A stretch of 64,000 nt of DNA from Ornithinimicrobium faecis (GCF_023923225.1 NZ_CP099489.1:1054001-1118000), one strand, 5' to 3'. Counted from the first letter of the stretch, positions 1-9,146 are shown. Notes: generated from the letters alone by a model not told the origin. Numbers and translations: made by a program.

Positions 1-246
1 GACTATCCCACCAAGGTCGTCATCCAAGCCCCTCTCGAGCGGTGTGAGCGGGTGCTGGGCCACGCGCTGGGCACGCTGAGCGCCATCGATGACCGGAGCA
101 CGCGCCTCACCGGGAGCACCAGCAACCCCTATGGGTATGCCGAGCGTCTCGTCACCCTGCCGGTTCCGTTCACGGTGGTGGATGGCCCCGAGCTGCGTGC
201 CGTCGTGCGTGAGCTGGGAGAGCGCCTCGTGGCTGCCGCTGGCTGA
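1..246 (+). CDS. WYL-type transcriptional regulator, C-terminal fragment
   Basis: The frame is open from the first base and stops at TGA 244-246, so only the last 81 residues are present and the DNA-binding part lies outside the window. The tail has the alternating beta/alpha pattern of the C-terminal (WCX) extension of YafY-type WYL regulators: a KVVIQAPLE strand, a linker rich in small residues, then LPVPFTVVDGPELRAVVRE and a short amphipathic end. WYL proteins are ligand-sensing repressors or activators, but nothing here shows the ligand. The family call rests on a short C-terminal match by eye. A different regulator with a similar sensor fold is possible. Confidence 0.55.
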   Translation, partial: DYPTKVVIQAPLERCERVLGHALGTLSAIDDRSTRLTGSTSNPYGYAERLVTLPVPFTVVDGPELRAVVRELGERLVAAAG

Positions 247-292
247 GGAACTCGGTTGCGTGCCCGGCGACCGGTCCCTGAGGGTGAGGAGC

Positions 293-700
293 ATGACTTC
301 CTTTGTGTCTCACACCACGATCGACTCCACCGACGCCTACACCCAGTCAGTGTGGTGGCAGGGGGTGCTGGGTTATGTCGAGGACGCCGACGATCCCAAC
401 GAGCCGGGTCACGAGGAGTGCCCCATCTTCGACCCCGAGACCGGGCACACGTTGCTGTTCATCGAGGTGCCGGACCCGACCCCGGGCAAGAACAAGATCC
501 ACCTCGACCTGCGCCCGCGTGACCTGACCCAGCAGGAGGAGGTCGACCGCCTCCTCGCCCACGGCGCCAGGCTCTCCACGGATCACCGGGGGCTCTACGG
601 CCCGGGCACCGGCTGGGTCACTCTGGCCGACCCTGAGGGCAACCTCTTCTGTGTCCTGAAGTCGCCGGCCGAGCGGGCCGCCCTGGCGGCGCAGTCCTGA
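293..700 (+). CDS. VOC family (glyoxalase/bleomycin-resistance fold) protein
   Basis: 135 residues in the single-domain betaalphabetabetabeta size range of vicinal-oxygen-chelate proteins. The second half carries the typical end of the fold, with GWVTLADPEGNLFCVL giving the DPEGN(L/E)F(C) turn that precedes the last strand. The ATG at 293 was chosen because GTGAGGAG lies just before it; the open frame extends upstream without a better ribosome site. VOC proteins bind a metal and act on small molecules, or sequester drugs as dimers. No substrate can be read from the sequence. It lies 46 bp after the WYL fragment on the same strand, so regulator and enzyme may be linked. Confidence 0.75.
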   Translation: MTSFVSHTTIDSTDAYTQSVWWQGVLGYVEDADDPNEPGHEECPIFDPETGHTLLFIEVPDPTPGKNKIHLDLRPRDLTQQEEVDRLLAHGARLSTDHRGLYGPGTGWVTLADPEGNLFCVLKSPAERAALAAQS

Positions 701-748
701 GCAGGTTCCCCGCCGCCACTCAGCCACCATCAGTTGGCCGCAGCCTGC

Positions 749-970
749 TCAGCGGTTGCGCGGGTGATTGCGGGCGACCCGCTCGTTGCCGTGCTTGTAG
801 TTGCCGGTCACGCGTGCCATCAGCAACTGGTCGTCCTCGCCGTCCACATCCTCAAGGAAGTCCGCGGCGCGGCGCCCGCGCAGGGTCGTGGCGACCTTCC
901 CGTGGTGACGGATGCGGACCGCACCGTCCGAGCTGATCGTGTAGTCGAAACCCTGTGGTCGTTGCCCCAT
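749..970 (-). CDS. Small conserved hypothetical protein
   Basis: 73 residues, starting at the ATG whose complement is 968-970. The frame stays open far upstream, antisense to the universal stress gene; I read that extension as spurious. The product (MGQRPQGFDYTISSDGAVRI...) is basic at both ends with an acidic middle (FLEDVDGEDD). It looks like a short cytoplasmic nucleic-acid-associated or structural protein of a kind common in Micrococcales, with no recognisable domain. It is divergent from the universal stress gene, leaving about 150 bp for two promoters. Function unknown. Confidence 0.6.
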   Translation of the reverse strand: MGQRPQGFDYTISSDGAVRIRHHGKVATTLRGRRAADFLEDVDGEDDQLLMARVTGNYKHGNERVARNHPRNR

Positions 971-1123
971 CCGTCCACTGTCCCGCCTGCACGGCTCCTG
1001 CGCCACTGAGTTGTTCCGCTGGAGAGTTCCGCTGGAGACCTGCCTCGTCGTGGTGCGGCTGTGGTCAGCGCCTTCTGCGTGGGAGATACTGGGGTGGCAG
1101 GCCCGGCCCAGTGGAGGTGCGTG

Positions 1124-2017
1124 ATGAGCAAAGGTTTCGTCGTCGTCGGTGTTGATGTGCCGGAGACCAGTGGCGATGCGGTCCGGTGGGCCGCGCAGAC
1201 CGCCAGTCTCCACGGTCGAGCCCTGAAGTTGGTCCACGCTGTCGAGGGTGTTGCGGGGCTGCCCAGCGGTGTCGTGCAGGCCGACGACAACTCCACCCGG
1301 GACGTGCTGCGGGACAACACCGACGCGCTGTCGACGCTCGAGCAGGCCGTCGCGGCGGTGCACGAGGAGTTCCCCGAGCTGGAGCTGGTGCCACTGGAGG
1401 TCGTCGGTGACAACGTCAAGTCGCTGCTGGCCCACGAGGAGGACGCGCTGCTGGTCGTCGGGACCGGCCACCGCAGCACCCTCTCCGAGATGGTGCTCGG
1501 GTCGACCTCGCTCGGAGTGGCCATGCACGCCTCCAGTCCGGTGGCCGTTGTGCCTCCGGGCAGCCGCCGGGACGAGGAGGCGCACGGGGTGCTCGCCGTC
1601 GCCGTGGACGGCAGCGCCGACAGTGCGCTGGCCGCCCGGGTCGCCTGCTACGAGGCCAGGACCCGCGGCGCCCGAGTGCTCGCCATCAACACCTGGGCGT
1701 TGGAGGTCGTGGACGGATTCGTTGTGACCGAGTCCGACCAGGAGGAGTTCGGCGCCATCCAGGAGCGGCAGCGCGAGCTGACCGAGCGGGCACTGGTGTC
1801 GGCACGTCGGGACTATCCCGACGTGGACATCGAGGTGCAGGTGGTGCACGCGCGCGCGGTCCCCACGCTGCTGGGCGCCTCGCAGAACGCCGACGTGTTG
1901 GTTCTGGGCAGCCGCGGGCTCGGTGGCTTCGCCGGCAAGCTGCTCGGCTCGGTGAGTCAGCGGGTGCTGCGCGGGTCGGCGTGTCCCGTGATCGTCGTCA
2001 AGGCCGCGGACCGCTGA
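1124..2017 (+). CDS. Universal stress protein, tandem UspA domains
   Basis: 297 residues forming two Usp domains (about 1-145 and 150-297). The second ends in the full ATP-binding signature GSRGLGGFAGKLLGSVS followed by CPVIVV. The first has a related but altered segment, GTGHRSTLSEMVLGSTS, then SPVAVV. Such tandem proteins bind ATP and help actinobacteria through hypoxia, starvation or redox stress. The ATG at 1124 follows GTGGAGGTG; the frame reaches back to 1061 without a better site. Its stop codon lies inside the first of two identical hairpins shared with the convergent amidotransferase gene. Confidence 0.9.
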   Translation: MSKGFVVVGVDVPETSGDAVRWAAQTASLHGRALKLVHAVEGVAGLPSGVVQADDNSTRDVLRDNTDALSTLEQAVAAVHEEFPELELVPLEVVGDNVKSLLAHEEDALLVVGTGHRSTLSEMVLGSTSLGVAMHASSPVAVVPPGSRRDEEAHGVLAVAVDGSADSALAARVACYEARTRGARVLAINTWALEVVDGFVVTESDQEEFGAIQERQRELTERALVSARRDYPDVDIEVQVVHARAVPTLLGASQNADVLVLGSRGLGGFAGKLLGSVSQRVLRGSACPVIVVKAADR

Positions 2018-2057
2018 CGAGGGTCAGCCCTGCAGCGAACCGCTGACGAGGGTCAGC
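2013..2057. terminator. Twin hairpins between convergent genes
   Basis: The 16-nt sequence GCTGACGAGGGTCAGC (6-bp stem, 4-nt loop) occurs twice, at 2013-2028 and 2042-2057, within a 22-bp direct repeat of 29-bp period. The first copy contains the stop codon of the universal stress gene and the second the stop codon of the opposing amidotransferase gene. There is no T-tract. It could serve as a two-way end of transcription or as mRNA 3'-end protection. Confidence 0.5.
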
Positions 2058-2784
2058 CCTGGGCAGCGTCCTTGACGATCTTTGCCCACCGCTTGGCGAG
2101 CGGCTCCCAGGCCCTGCGGAGGGCGGGCCCGGCCTCCTGCACGGCATCGGCGGCGGCAAAGACGTCGATCCCGTCGGCCCGTGCCTCGCGCGCCGACGGC
2201 TTGTCTGTCGTCCAGCTGCGGAAGATGGCCGGGCTGGTCTCGGGGTGGAACTGCACACCCCACGCCAGGGGACCGAACCGGGCAGCCTGCACGGTCCCGT
2301 CGGGGGAGTGGGCCAGGACGCTCGCGCGCTCCGGGATGGTGGTGACCACATCGTTGTTCCACTGGACGGCCGGCAGCCCGGGCATCAGGCCCCGAAAGAG
2401 CGGGTCGTCTGCGGCCTGTGGTGTGGGGCCGTAGGGCGTGAGCCCGGTGCCGTGCCCGTTGGGGTTGGGCGCGACCGTGCCGCCGAGGGCCACGGCTGCC
2501 AACTGGTGGCCCAGACAGATCCCCAGGAACGGCTCCCCGCTGGCCACGACGGTGGCGATCAGCGCACGGGTCGGGGCGAGCCACCTGGTCGTGTCGTCGT
2601 CGTTGGCGCCCATCTCACCTCCGAGCACCAGCAGGCCGGCGTGATCTGTCAGGGATGACGGGATGGCGCAGCCGCCGTGGGCTTCCAGGACGTTGAGCTC
2701 GAGTCCGGCCGCTGTGAGCCAGTCGCCGAACCAGCCTGGGGGGCAGTTGTCCTCGTGTTGCACCACGAGCACGGTGGGCTTCAT
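2053..2784 (-). CDS. Class I glutamine amidotransferase-like protein
   Basis: 243 residues of a single GATase1 domain. The nucleophile elbow GICLGHQL puts the catalytic cysteine at residue 90, and GVQFHPE gives His179 and Glu181, so the triad is complete. No synthetase domain is attached, as in stand-alone GMP-synthase-like amidotransferases that act on small amides or gamma-glutamyl compounds. It starts 44 bp after the last ATPase gene of the peptide transporter on the same strand and may be the last gene of that operon. That would suggest work on imported peptides or gamma-glutamyl amides (inference). The substrate is not visible in the sequence. Confidence 0.82.
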   Translation of the reverse strand: MKPTVLVVQHEDNCPPGWFGDWLTAAGLELNVLEAHGGCAIPSSLTDHAGLLVLGGEMGANDDDTTRWLAPTRALIATVVASGEPFLGICLGHQLAAVALGGTVAPNPNGHGTGLTPYGPTPQAADDPLFRGLMPGLPAVQWNNDVVTTIPERASVLAHSPDGTVQAARFGPLAWGVQFHPETSPAIFRSWTTDKPSAREARADGIDVFAAADAVQEAGPALRRAWEPLAKRWAKIVKDAAQG

Positions 2785-2828
2785 TTCGGCAATCTAGCGC
2801 CCCACCGCTGACAATGACGAATGCTGGC

Positions 2829-4043
2829 TCAGGTGAGGTCGGCCGCCGAGGTGGGAGGTTCGGTGGCGTCCGCCGTGACGGACTGTTGCGCCGACGGGTC
2901 GGTGAGCTCGATCTCCACCTTGTGCGGCTGCAGCTCGCCGCTGGCGATCTGCTCGGCCCAGTGGCAGGCCACCCGTTGGGAGGCGGGCACCCCGTCGATC
3001 TGCACGACGCGCAGCTGGGGCCGCTCGGTGTCGCACAGCGTCTCCTGGCGCCACGGGCACCGGGTGTGGAACCGACAGCCCGAGGGCGGGTTGGCCGGGC
3101 TCGGCAGGTCGCCCGCGAGCAGGATCTGCTCCCGGGTGTCCTCGATCTTCGGGTCGGGCACGGGGACGGCCGACATCAGCGCCCTGGTGTAGGGGTGCAG
3201 GGGGCGATCGTAGAGGTCGTCCGCGTCGGCCTCCTCGACGAGGGACCCGAGATACATCACACCGACCCGGTCGCTGATGTGTCGGACGACAGCCAGATCG
3301 TGGGCGATGACCAGGTAGGTGAGGTCAAACTCGTCCTGCAGGTCCTTGAGCAGGTTGATCACCTGCGCCTGCACCGAGACGTCCAGGGCGCTGACCGGCT
3401 CGTCGGCGACAATCAGTTTCGGGTCGACCGACAGTGCGCGGGCGATGCCGACGCGCTGTCGCTGGCCGCCGGAGAACTCGTGCGGATACTTGTTGAGCGC
3501 GGACCGGGGCAGGCCGACGGCCTTCAGTAACTCGGCCAGCCGCTCGGTGGCCGCACCGCCCTTGACCAGGTTGTGGGCACGCATGCCCTCCAGAAGGAGC
3601 TGCTCCACGGTCTGCCGCGGGTCGAGGCTGCCCAGCGGGTCCTGGAAGACCATCTGCATGTTCTTGCGCTCACGCCGCAGCTTCTCGCCCTTCAGGCTGG
3701 CGAGGTCGACCCCGTCGAAGTGCACCTTGCCAGCGGTGAGCTCCTCGAGCTGCAGCAGAGCCCGTCCGAAGGTCGACTTGCCACAGCCGGACTCACCGAC
3801 CAGGCCGTACGTCTCACCCTGGCGGATCTGCAGGTCCATGCCGTCGACGGCATAGACGTGGCCCACCGTCTTGTCGAAGATCACTCCCCGCTTGATGGGG
3901 AAGTGCACCTTCACGCCCTGGGCGTCCACCAGCACCTCGCGATCACGGGTGGTCGTGGCCAGGGCACCGCCCTGCTCATCAGCAAGAGCACCAGGGGTCG
4001 TGTCCCCGGAGCGAGCCGGTTGTTCAGATGTGGTGTCACTCAT
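2829..4043 (-). CDS. dppF: Peptide ABC transporter ATP-binding protein (DppF/OppF type)
   Basis: 404 residues. Walker A GESGCGKS is at 83-90, the signature SGGQRQ at 191-196 and Walker B IVADEP at 211-216. After the ATPase core comes the oligopeptide-specific C-terminal segment (LHPYTRALMSAVPVPDP and a Cys-containing CRFHTRCPW stretch). It energises import of di/oligopeptides together with the paired ATPase encoded just upstream. Its ATG overlaps the stop of that gene, so the two are translationally coupled. About 40 extra polar residues precede the domain. The substrate class is assigned from family and operon layout; nickel or other solutes are less likely but not excluded. Confidence 0.9.
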   Translation of the reverse strand: MSDTTSEQPARSGDTTPGALADEQGGALATTTRDREVLVDAQGVKVHFPIKRGVIFDKTVGHVYAVDGMDLQIRQGETYGLVGESGCGKSTFGRALLQLEELTAGKVHFDGVDLASLKGEKLRRERKNMQMVFQDPLGSLDPRQTVEQLLLEGMRAHNLVKGGAATERLAELLKAVGLPRSALNKYPHEFSGGQRQRVGIARALSVDPKLIVADEPVSALDVSVQAQVINLLKDLQDEFDLTYLVIAHDLAVVRHISDRVGVMYLGSLVEEADADDLYDRPLHPYTRALMSAVPVPDPKIEDTREQILLAGDLPSPANPPSGCRFHTRCPWRQETLCDTERPQLRVVQIDGVPASQRVACHWAEQIASGELQPHKVEIELTDPSAQQSVTADATEPPTSAADLT

Positions 4044-5101
4044 CAGCTTGCCTCCGTCTCGACGGCTGCGTCCGGGCGGACCAGGATCGAACCGTCCGCG
4101 GGCAATGGGTTGTGGCAGCGCAGCAGGCGCCCACCCTTGACCTCGTCGTCCGGCACGAGGTCGGGGGTCTGGGACCGGCAGGCGGCGATCTCACTGGAGC
4201 AGCGGGGTGCGAAGGCGCACGCGCCGTCCCAGGGGATGTTGTCGGCCACCGATCCCGGCACGGGGGTGAGCCGCCGATCCCTCGGGTCGTCCAACCGGGG
4301 GATCGAGGCCAGCAGCCCCCCTGTGTAGGGGTGGCGCGGGGTCTCGAAGAGGGGGTGTCGGTCGGCGTGCTCGACGATCCGACCGGCATACAGCACATTG
4401 ACCTCGTCGCAGAGCCCGGCGACGACGCCCAGGTCGTGGGTGATCATGATCAGGGCGGTGCCGGACTCCTCGACGAGCTCACGCAGCAGGGCGAGGATCT
4501 GCGCCTGGATCGTCACGTCGAGCGCCGTGGTGGGCTCGTCGGCGATCAGCAGGCGCGGCTCGCAGGCCAGGGCCATCGCGATCAGGGCGCGCTGCCGCAT
4601 GCCGCCGGAGAGCTGGTGCGGATAGTCCGTCAGGCGTCGGGTCGGGTCGGGAATGCCAACCTTGTCGAGCAGATCGGCGGCCCGCGTGGAGGCGGCCTTG
4701 CCCTTCATGCCCTTGTGGCGCTTGAGCACTTCGGTGACCTGCAGGCCCAGCGAGACGACGGGGTTCAGCGAGCTGAGAGGGTCCTGGAAGATCATGGCCA
4801 ACTCGGCGCCTCGTCGGTCACGCATCTGCGCGTCCGACAGGGTCAGCAGGTCCTCCCCCGCAAACCGCACGGACCCGGTGACGGTGTTGCCGCGCTGGGG
4901 GAGGAGCTGCATGATCGCCAGGGAAGTCACCGACTTGCCGCAGCCGGACTCTCCGACCAGGCCGACCGTCTGGCCCGGCGCGACGCCGAAGGACACGCCG
5001 TCGACGGCGGCGAACTGCTTCTTTCCCTTGGCTCCGAAAGTGACCCGTAGGTCCTCCACTTCCAGGAGCGGTGCAGTGGTGGATGTTGGCACCGCAATCA
5101 C
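4043..5101 (-). CDS. dppD: Peptide ABC transporter ATP-binding protein (DppD/OppD type)
   Basis: 352 residues with Walker A GESGCGKS at 50-57, signature LSGGMRQ at 164-170 and Walker B LLIADEP at 184-190. The C-terminal oligopeptide extension [15 protein letters not shown] and a Cys-bearing CAFAPRCSS segment follow. It is the partner of the DppF-type subunit and overlaps both neighbours by 1-4 bases, giving a coupled C-D-F order. Length and motifs are normal for the family, so an active ATPase is expected on the cytoplasmic face. Confidence 0.9.
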   Translation of the reverse strand: MIAVPTSTTAPLLEVEDLRVTFGAKGKKQFAAVDGVSFGVAPGQTVGLVGESGCGKSVTSLAIMQLLPQRGNTVTGSVRFAGEDLLTLSDAQMRDRRGAELAMIFQDPLSSLNPVVSLGLQVTEVLKRHKGMKGKAASTRAADLLDKVGIPDPTRRLTDYPHQLSGGMRQRALIAMALACEPRLLIADEPTTALDVTIQAQILALLRELVEESGTALIMITHDLGVVAGLCDEVNVLYAGRIVEHADRHPLFETPRHPYTGGLLASIPRLDDPRDRRLTPVPGSVADNIPWDGACAFAPRCSSEIAACRSQTPDLVPDDEVKGGRLLRCHNPLPADGSILVRPDAAVETEAS

Positions 5102-6105
5102 CTCCGTGACTTGGGGTCGAGGGCCTCGCGCAACGACTCACCCATCAGGGTGAAGCCGAGAGCGACGACGATGATGCACAGCGCCGGATACACCGCGATG
5201 TGCGGGTAGGAGTCGAAGAAGACCTGGGCCTTGCCGAGCATCTGACCCCACTCCGGCACTGCGTCGTTGGGGTTGCCCAGGCCAAGGAAGGACAGGGCGG
5301 CGGCGTCGATGATGGAGACCGCCAGCACCAGGGTGCCCTGCACGATGACGGGGCCGATCGAGTTGGGCAGCATGTGCCGGAAGACGATCGCCGGGCGGCG
5401 CACTCCCAGGGCGCGCGCCGCCAGCACGTGATCGCTGTGTCGCTGCGCCATCATGGACCCGCGCAAGAGTCTGGCAAAGATCGGCACCTGGATGATCGCG
5501 ATGGCGAGGATGACCGTCCACTGGCTGGGCCGGGCGAACAGGGCGGCGATCGAGAAGGCCATCAGCAGGGAGGGGATGGACAGCATCACGTCGACGACGC
5601 GCATCACGGCGGTGTCGGCCCAGCCACCGAGTCCACCGGCGATGGTGCCCAGGATCATGCCACCGGTCAGGCCGCCCAGGGTGGCCAGCACCCCGACGAT
5701 CAGGGTCTGGCGGGAGCCGGCGACGAGACGGGACAGCAGGTCACGGCCGGCATTGTCGCCGCCGAGCGGGTGACCGGGCTGCGGTTCGGGGATCGGGGTG
5801 GCCGGTGTCACCTGGTCGATGAGGAGACGAGCCGTGGGGTCGTGGGGGGTGATCCACGGCGCGATGATCGCGACGATCACGAAGAGGCCGGTGACCACCA
5901 GCCCCATCAGGAAGACCGGGTCGCGGCGGAGCCGGCGCCAGGCGCTGCGCCACAGGCTGACACCCTGCTCCTCGGAGAGCGCACCAGCCTCGGCGAGGGA
6001 ATCGATGCGGGCCTTCTTGCGACCGCCGAGGCCGTGCCGGGAGGACTCGCCGCCACCGGCGGTGTGGGACGTGCTGCGTTCAGTCACAGGTAGGTCATCA
6101 CTCAC
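5098..6105 (-). CDS. dppC: Peptide ABC transporter permease (DppC/OppC type)
   Basis: 335 residues. A polar N-terminal stretch of about 60 residues, including GGRKKARIDSLAEAGALSEE, precedes the first membrane helix (VFLMGLVVTGLFVIVAIIAP). The periplasmic-side motif HPLGGDNAGRDLLSR and the cytoplasmic coupling (EAA) loop ARALGVRRPAIVFRHMLPN identify a BPD-type permease of the OppC branch. It forms the channel with the DppB-type subunit encoded 10 bp upstream and overlaps the next ATPase gene by 4 bp. The long soluble N-terminus is common among actinobacterial homologues. Confidence 0.9.
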   Translation of the reverse strand: MSDDLPVTERSTSHTAGGGESSRHGLGGRKKARIDSLAEAGALSEEQGVSLWRSAWRRLRRDPVFLMGLVVTGLFVIVAIIAPWITPHDPTARLLIDQVTPATPIPEPQPGHPLGGDNAGRDLLSRLVAGSRQTLIVGVLATLGGLTGGMILGTIAGGLGGWADTAVMRVVDVMLSIPSLLMAFSIAALFARPSQWTVILAIAIIQVPIFARLLRGSMMAQRHSDHVLAARALGVRRPAIVFRHMLPNSIGPVIVQGTLVLAVSIIDAAALSFLGLGNPNDAVPEWGQMLGKAQVFFDSYPHIAVYPALCIIVVALGFTLMGESLREALDPKSRR

Positions 6106-6115
6106 GGGTGGCTCC

Positions 6116-7126
6116 TCACTTGGTCCGGACGCGCGGATCGATCACCGCGTAGGCGATATCGACCAGGAGGTTGACGATGATGTAGATCAGCGCAGCCATC
6201 ATGATCAGCACCTGCAGCACGGGGTAGTCGCGCAACTCGAAGCCGATCGCCAGGGCCTGCCCGATGCCCTGGAAGGCGAAGACCTTCTCCGTCAGCACTG
6301 CCCCGGCCAGCAGGGCGCCGATCTGCAGGCCGACGATGGTCACGACAGGGATCAGGGCGTTGCGCATGATGTGCCTGACCCGGATCGTCCGACCGTGCAA
6401 CCCCTTGGCGCGAGCGGTGCGCACGTAGTCCTCGTCCAGCACGTCGATGACCGCGGCCCGGGTGATGCGGAAGATGATGGCGAAGGGGATCGATGCCAAC
6501 GCGAGAGTCGGCAGGATCAGGTGCTTGAAGGCGTCCCAGGCGGCGTCCCACTCGCGGGTGATGATGCCGTCCAGGACATACATGTTGGTGATGTGCGTGG
6601 CGTTGATGCCCACGGTCTGTCGTCCCGACGGGGGCAGCCAGCCCAACTGCACCGCGAAGATGTACTTCAGGACGTAGGCCAGGAAGAAGACGGGGACGGC
6701 CACCCCGACCAGCGAGAAGATCACGCTGCCGGTGTCCAGCGGTCCGCCGTGGCGGCGTGCGGCGATGTAGCCCAGCGGGATGGCCAGGAGCAGGGCCAAG
6801 GTGATGGCGAACAGGCTCAGCTCCAAGGTGGCCGGGAAGCGCTGGAGGAAGACGTCGAGCGCGGGCTCCCCGCGGTAGACGCCGTTGGAGATGCCGAAGT
6901 CGCCCTGGACCGCGCGCTCCAGGAAACGCCAGTACTGCACGAAGATGGGGTCGTTGAGGCCGAGCTGTTCGCGCAGCTGGGCGGCGGTCTCGGGGGTTCC
7001 CCGCTCTCCGAGCAGGGCGCTGACAACGCCGCCGGGCAGCGAGCGCAGCCACGCGAAGAGCAGGATGCTCAGCACGAAGAGTGCCAGCACGGCCTGTATC
7101 AGCCGGCGGATGATGAACTTCAGCAC
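6116..7126 (-). CDS. dppB: Peptide ABC transporter permease (DppB/OppB type)
   Basis: 336 residues. It begins MLKFIIRRLIQAVLALFVLS, the signal-anchor-like first helix of DppB/OppB proteins. The EAA coupling loop is VRTARAKGLHGRTIRVRHIM and is followed by two more helices. A long exoplasmic loop separates helices 1 and 2, as usual. It lies 118 bp after the binding-protein gene with a strong hairpin between them, and 10 bp before the second permease. With that subunit it builds the transmembrane pore. Confidence 0.9.
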   Translation of the reverse strand: MLKFIIRRLIQAVLALFVLSILLFAWLRSLPGGVVSALLGERGTPETAAQLREQLGLNDPIFVQYWRFLERAVQGDFGISNGVYRGEPALDVFLQRFPATLELSLFAITLALLLAIPLGYIAARRHGGPLDTGSVIFSLVGVAVPVFFLAYVLKYIFAVQLGWLPPSGRQTVGINATHITNMYVLDGIITREWDAAWDAFKHLILPTLALASIPFAIIFRITRAAVIDVLDEDYVRTARAKGLHGRTIRVRHIMRNALIPVVTIVGLQIGALLAGAVLTEKVFAFQGIGQALAIGFELRDYPVLQVLIMMAALIYIIVNLLVDIAYAVIDPRVRTK

Positions 7127-7159
7127 TTGTCCTCCAGGTCAGGATCGGCTGCCGCACAT

Positions 7160-7198
7160 GACGACGGGCTGGGCCAGCGTGCAGCCCAGCCCGTCGTC
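7160..7198 (-). terminator. Intercistronic hairpin between binding-protein and permease genes
   Basis: A perfect 15-bp inverted repeat with a 9-nt loop; the arms are GACGACGGGCTGGGC and its complement. It sits between the binding-protein stop (7245) and the permease start (7126). No T-run follows on the minus strand. Such hairpins after a solute-binding-protein gene usually act as partial terminators or 3'-end stabilisers that raise binding-protein mRNA above permease mRNA (established for other ABC operons, inferred here). Confidence 0.7.
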
Positions 7199-7244
7199 TG
7201 AACGTGTCCGCGTCAGGATAGACGCGAGAACGGGTGGTGTCGCG

Positions 7245-8972
7245 TCACTCGGTGATCGTGATGGTCGAGAAGTCCTCGGCCGTCAGGGGGCTGGGGACCA
7301 GACCCTCGACGTTCGCGCCCACGACGATCGCCGGCGGGCTGTGCGAGAGCGGCAGGCCAGGCAGCCACTCCGGGCTCATGATCTTCTCGTTCAGATCCTT
7401 GTAGAGCTGCTCACGAGTCGCCTCGTCCGGCTCCGCGTCCGCTGCCTGCAGTGCCTCCTGCATCTCGCCGTGGAACGGGTAGGGCGAGGTGCCGAACTGG
7501 TTGTCCTCGCCACAGAAGAAGGCGCACAGGAAGTTGTCCGCCGAGTTCAGGTCACCGGTCCAGCCCAGGAAGAACGCCGGGGCACGGCTTGCCTGCGTGT
7601 CGTCGATGTAGCCACCGGACCAGGGCTTGGTCACGGTCTCAACCGTGATGCCGGCCGCCTCCCAGTCAGCCTTGACCGCGTCGTAGATGCGCTGCGGGTC
7701 TGGCATGTAGGGGCGGGTCACCTCGCTCGGGTACCACAGCTCGATCGTCAGGTCGGACTTGCCGGCCTCCTCAAGCAGCTGCTGAGCCTTCTCGGGGTCG
7801 TATTCGTAGGCCGCGATGTCCTCGTTCCAGCCACTGACCGTGTCCGGGATGAACTGCGTGGCCACGGTGGCACCCTCGGGCAGCTGGGAGGTGACCAGCT
7901 GCTCGCGGTTCAGGGCGTGGTAGAGCGCCTGGCGGACCAGCGGGTCCTCCAGTTGCGGGTCGGCCACCGGGTTCAGCGCCAGGTAGAGGATGTTGAACGG
8001 GTCCCGGATCAGGACCTGGTTGCCAGCGTCCTCCAGCGCCTGCCAGTCGACCGGGTTCGGCAGGTCGTAACCGTGGATGGTGCCGGCCTCAAGCTCCTGG
8101 CGACGCGCGTTCTCGTCGGCGATGATCTTGAAGACGATGCTGCCCACGCCAGCGGTCTCGCCCCAGAAGTCGTCGTTGCGGGTCAGGGTCACCGTGCCCG
8201 CGGAGTTGTCGTACTCCTCGAACATGAACGGTCCGGTGCCGGTCGGGTGCTCCTGGGCGTATTCCGGGAAGACGAAGGCCTCACCCTCCAGGGCGATGCC
8301 GTTGGCGTCGTACTCCTCCATCGCCGTCGGCGACTGGATCGCGTAGGACGACTGCGAGAGCACCATCGGGAACTTGCCGGTGGCGCGGGTGACCGTGACC
8401 TGGGCGTTGTACTCCTCGGTGGCCTCGCAGCCGCCGTAGAGGGTGTCGTCGCCGAAGCCGAAGTCATTGCCGTAGTAGTAGGCACCCGAGGGGGCCTGAC
8501 CCGCCTCGTTCTGGTCGGCCCAGCGCTCGAAGTTCGCGCACACGGCCTCGGCGTTGAGGTCGGTGCCGTCGTGGAAGGTCACACCCTCCTGGATGGCGAA
8601 GTCCCACACCAGGCCGTCGTCGCTGCTCGTCCACTCGGTGGCGAGCTCGGGCACACCCTCGGTGCCGCCGGGCTCGATGCCGATCAGGTTCTGGAAGATC
8701 TGACGGGTGACGCGGAAGGTCTCACCGTCACTGGCATAGAACGGGTCGAATGTCGTCGGGGCACCAGCGGCACCGAAGATGAACGTGGCGTCGGACGCAG
8801 CGGACCCAGCGTCTTCACCACCGGTCGAATCGCTGGCGTCGGCGTTGTCCCCAGCGGCGTTGTCGCCGCCGTTGTCTCCACCACCGTCGTCGCGGTCGGA
8901 CTCGGCGCACGAGCTCAGGACGAGCGCCAACGCGGCCGTCCCGGCGATGGCCGCAACCTTGCGGATAGTCAT
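7245..8972 (-). CDS. dppA: Peptide ABC transporter substrate-binding lipoprotein (family 5)
   Basis: 575 residues. The signal peptide ends in lipobox LVLSSC with Cys22 as the lipid site, so the protein is anchored outside the membrane. An Asp/Gly/Asn-rich linker of about 35 residues follows, then the SBP_bac_5 domain (TFDPFYASDG, VPELATEWTSSDDGLVWDF, TFHDGTDLNAEAV, HPTGTGPFMF). GAGGAGG lies before the ATG. As first gene of the operon it determines substrate capture. Peptides are the likely ligand by family and by the D/F ATPase pair, but related proteins carry other solutes. Confidence 0.92.
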   Translation of the reverse strand: MTIRKVAAIAGTAALALVLSSCAESDRDDGGGDNGGDNAAGDNADASDSTGGEDAGSAASDATFIFGAAGAPTTFDPFYASDGETFRVTRQIFQNLIGIEPGGTEGVPELATEWTSSDDGLVWDFAIQEGVTFHDGTDLNAEAVCANFERWADQNEAGQAPSGAYYYGNDFGFGDDTLYGGCEATEEYNAQVTVTRATGKFPMVLSQSSYAIQSPTAMEEYDANGIALEGEAFVFPEYAQEHPTGTGPFMFEEYDNSAGTVTLTRNDDFWGETAGVGSIVFKIIADENARRQELEAGTIHGYDLPNPVDWQALEDAGNQVLIRDPFNILYLALNPVADPQLEDPLVRQALYHALNREQLVTSQLPEGATVATQFIPDTVSGWNEDIAAYEYDPEKAQQLLEEAGKSDLTIELWYPSEVTRPYMPDPQRIYDAVKADWEAAGITVETVTKPWSGGYIDDTQASRAPAFFLGWTGDLNSADNFLCAFFCGEDNQFGTSPYPFHGEMQEALQAADAEPDEATREQLYKDLNEKIMSPEWLPGLPLSHSPPAIVVGANVEGLVPSPLTAEDFSTITITE

Positions 8973-9075
8973 TCTGCCTCCTCATGGGGCCGCCGGCAGA
9001 AGACCGGACGGCTGGTCGCAATGCGCCAAAGGTAGGCGTCCGCAGCCCCCAGGGGAAGCACGCGGCGCTGATCGA

Positions 9076-9106
9076 TGCCGGATCTTGACCTAATCGGTAT
9101 CCGGCA
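9076..9106. promoter_or_regulatory. Inverted repeat, possible operator
   Basis: TGCCGGAT (9076-9083) and ATCCGGCA (9099-9106) form a perfect 8-bp inverted repeat with a 15-bp centre. It lies in the divergent gap between the peptide-transporter operon and the Nudix gene, about 30 bp upstream of the Nudix -10 box. The size suits a dimeric regulator. No regulator gene is adjacent. Confidence 0.35.
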
Positions 9107-9134
9107 CATCAGTTCTCAGCACGCTCGTCCCACC

Positions 9135-9140
9135 TACCCT
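9135..9140 (+). promoter_or_regulatory. -10 box of leaderless Nudix transcript
   Basis: TACCCT, 6 nt before the GTG at 9147. There is no Shine-Dalgarno sequence, so transcription probably starts at the start codon. Confidence 0.5.
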
Positions 9141-9146
9141 GGTGCC

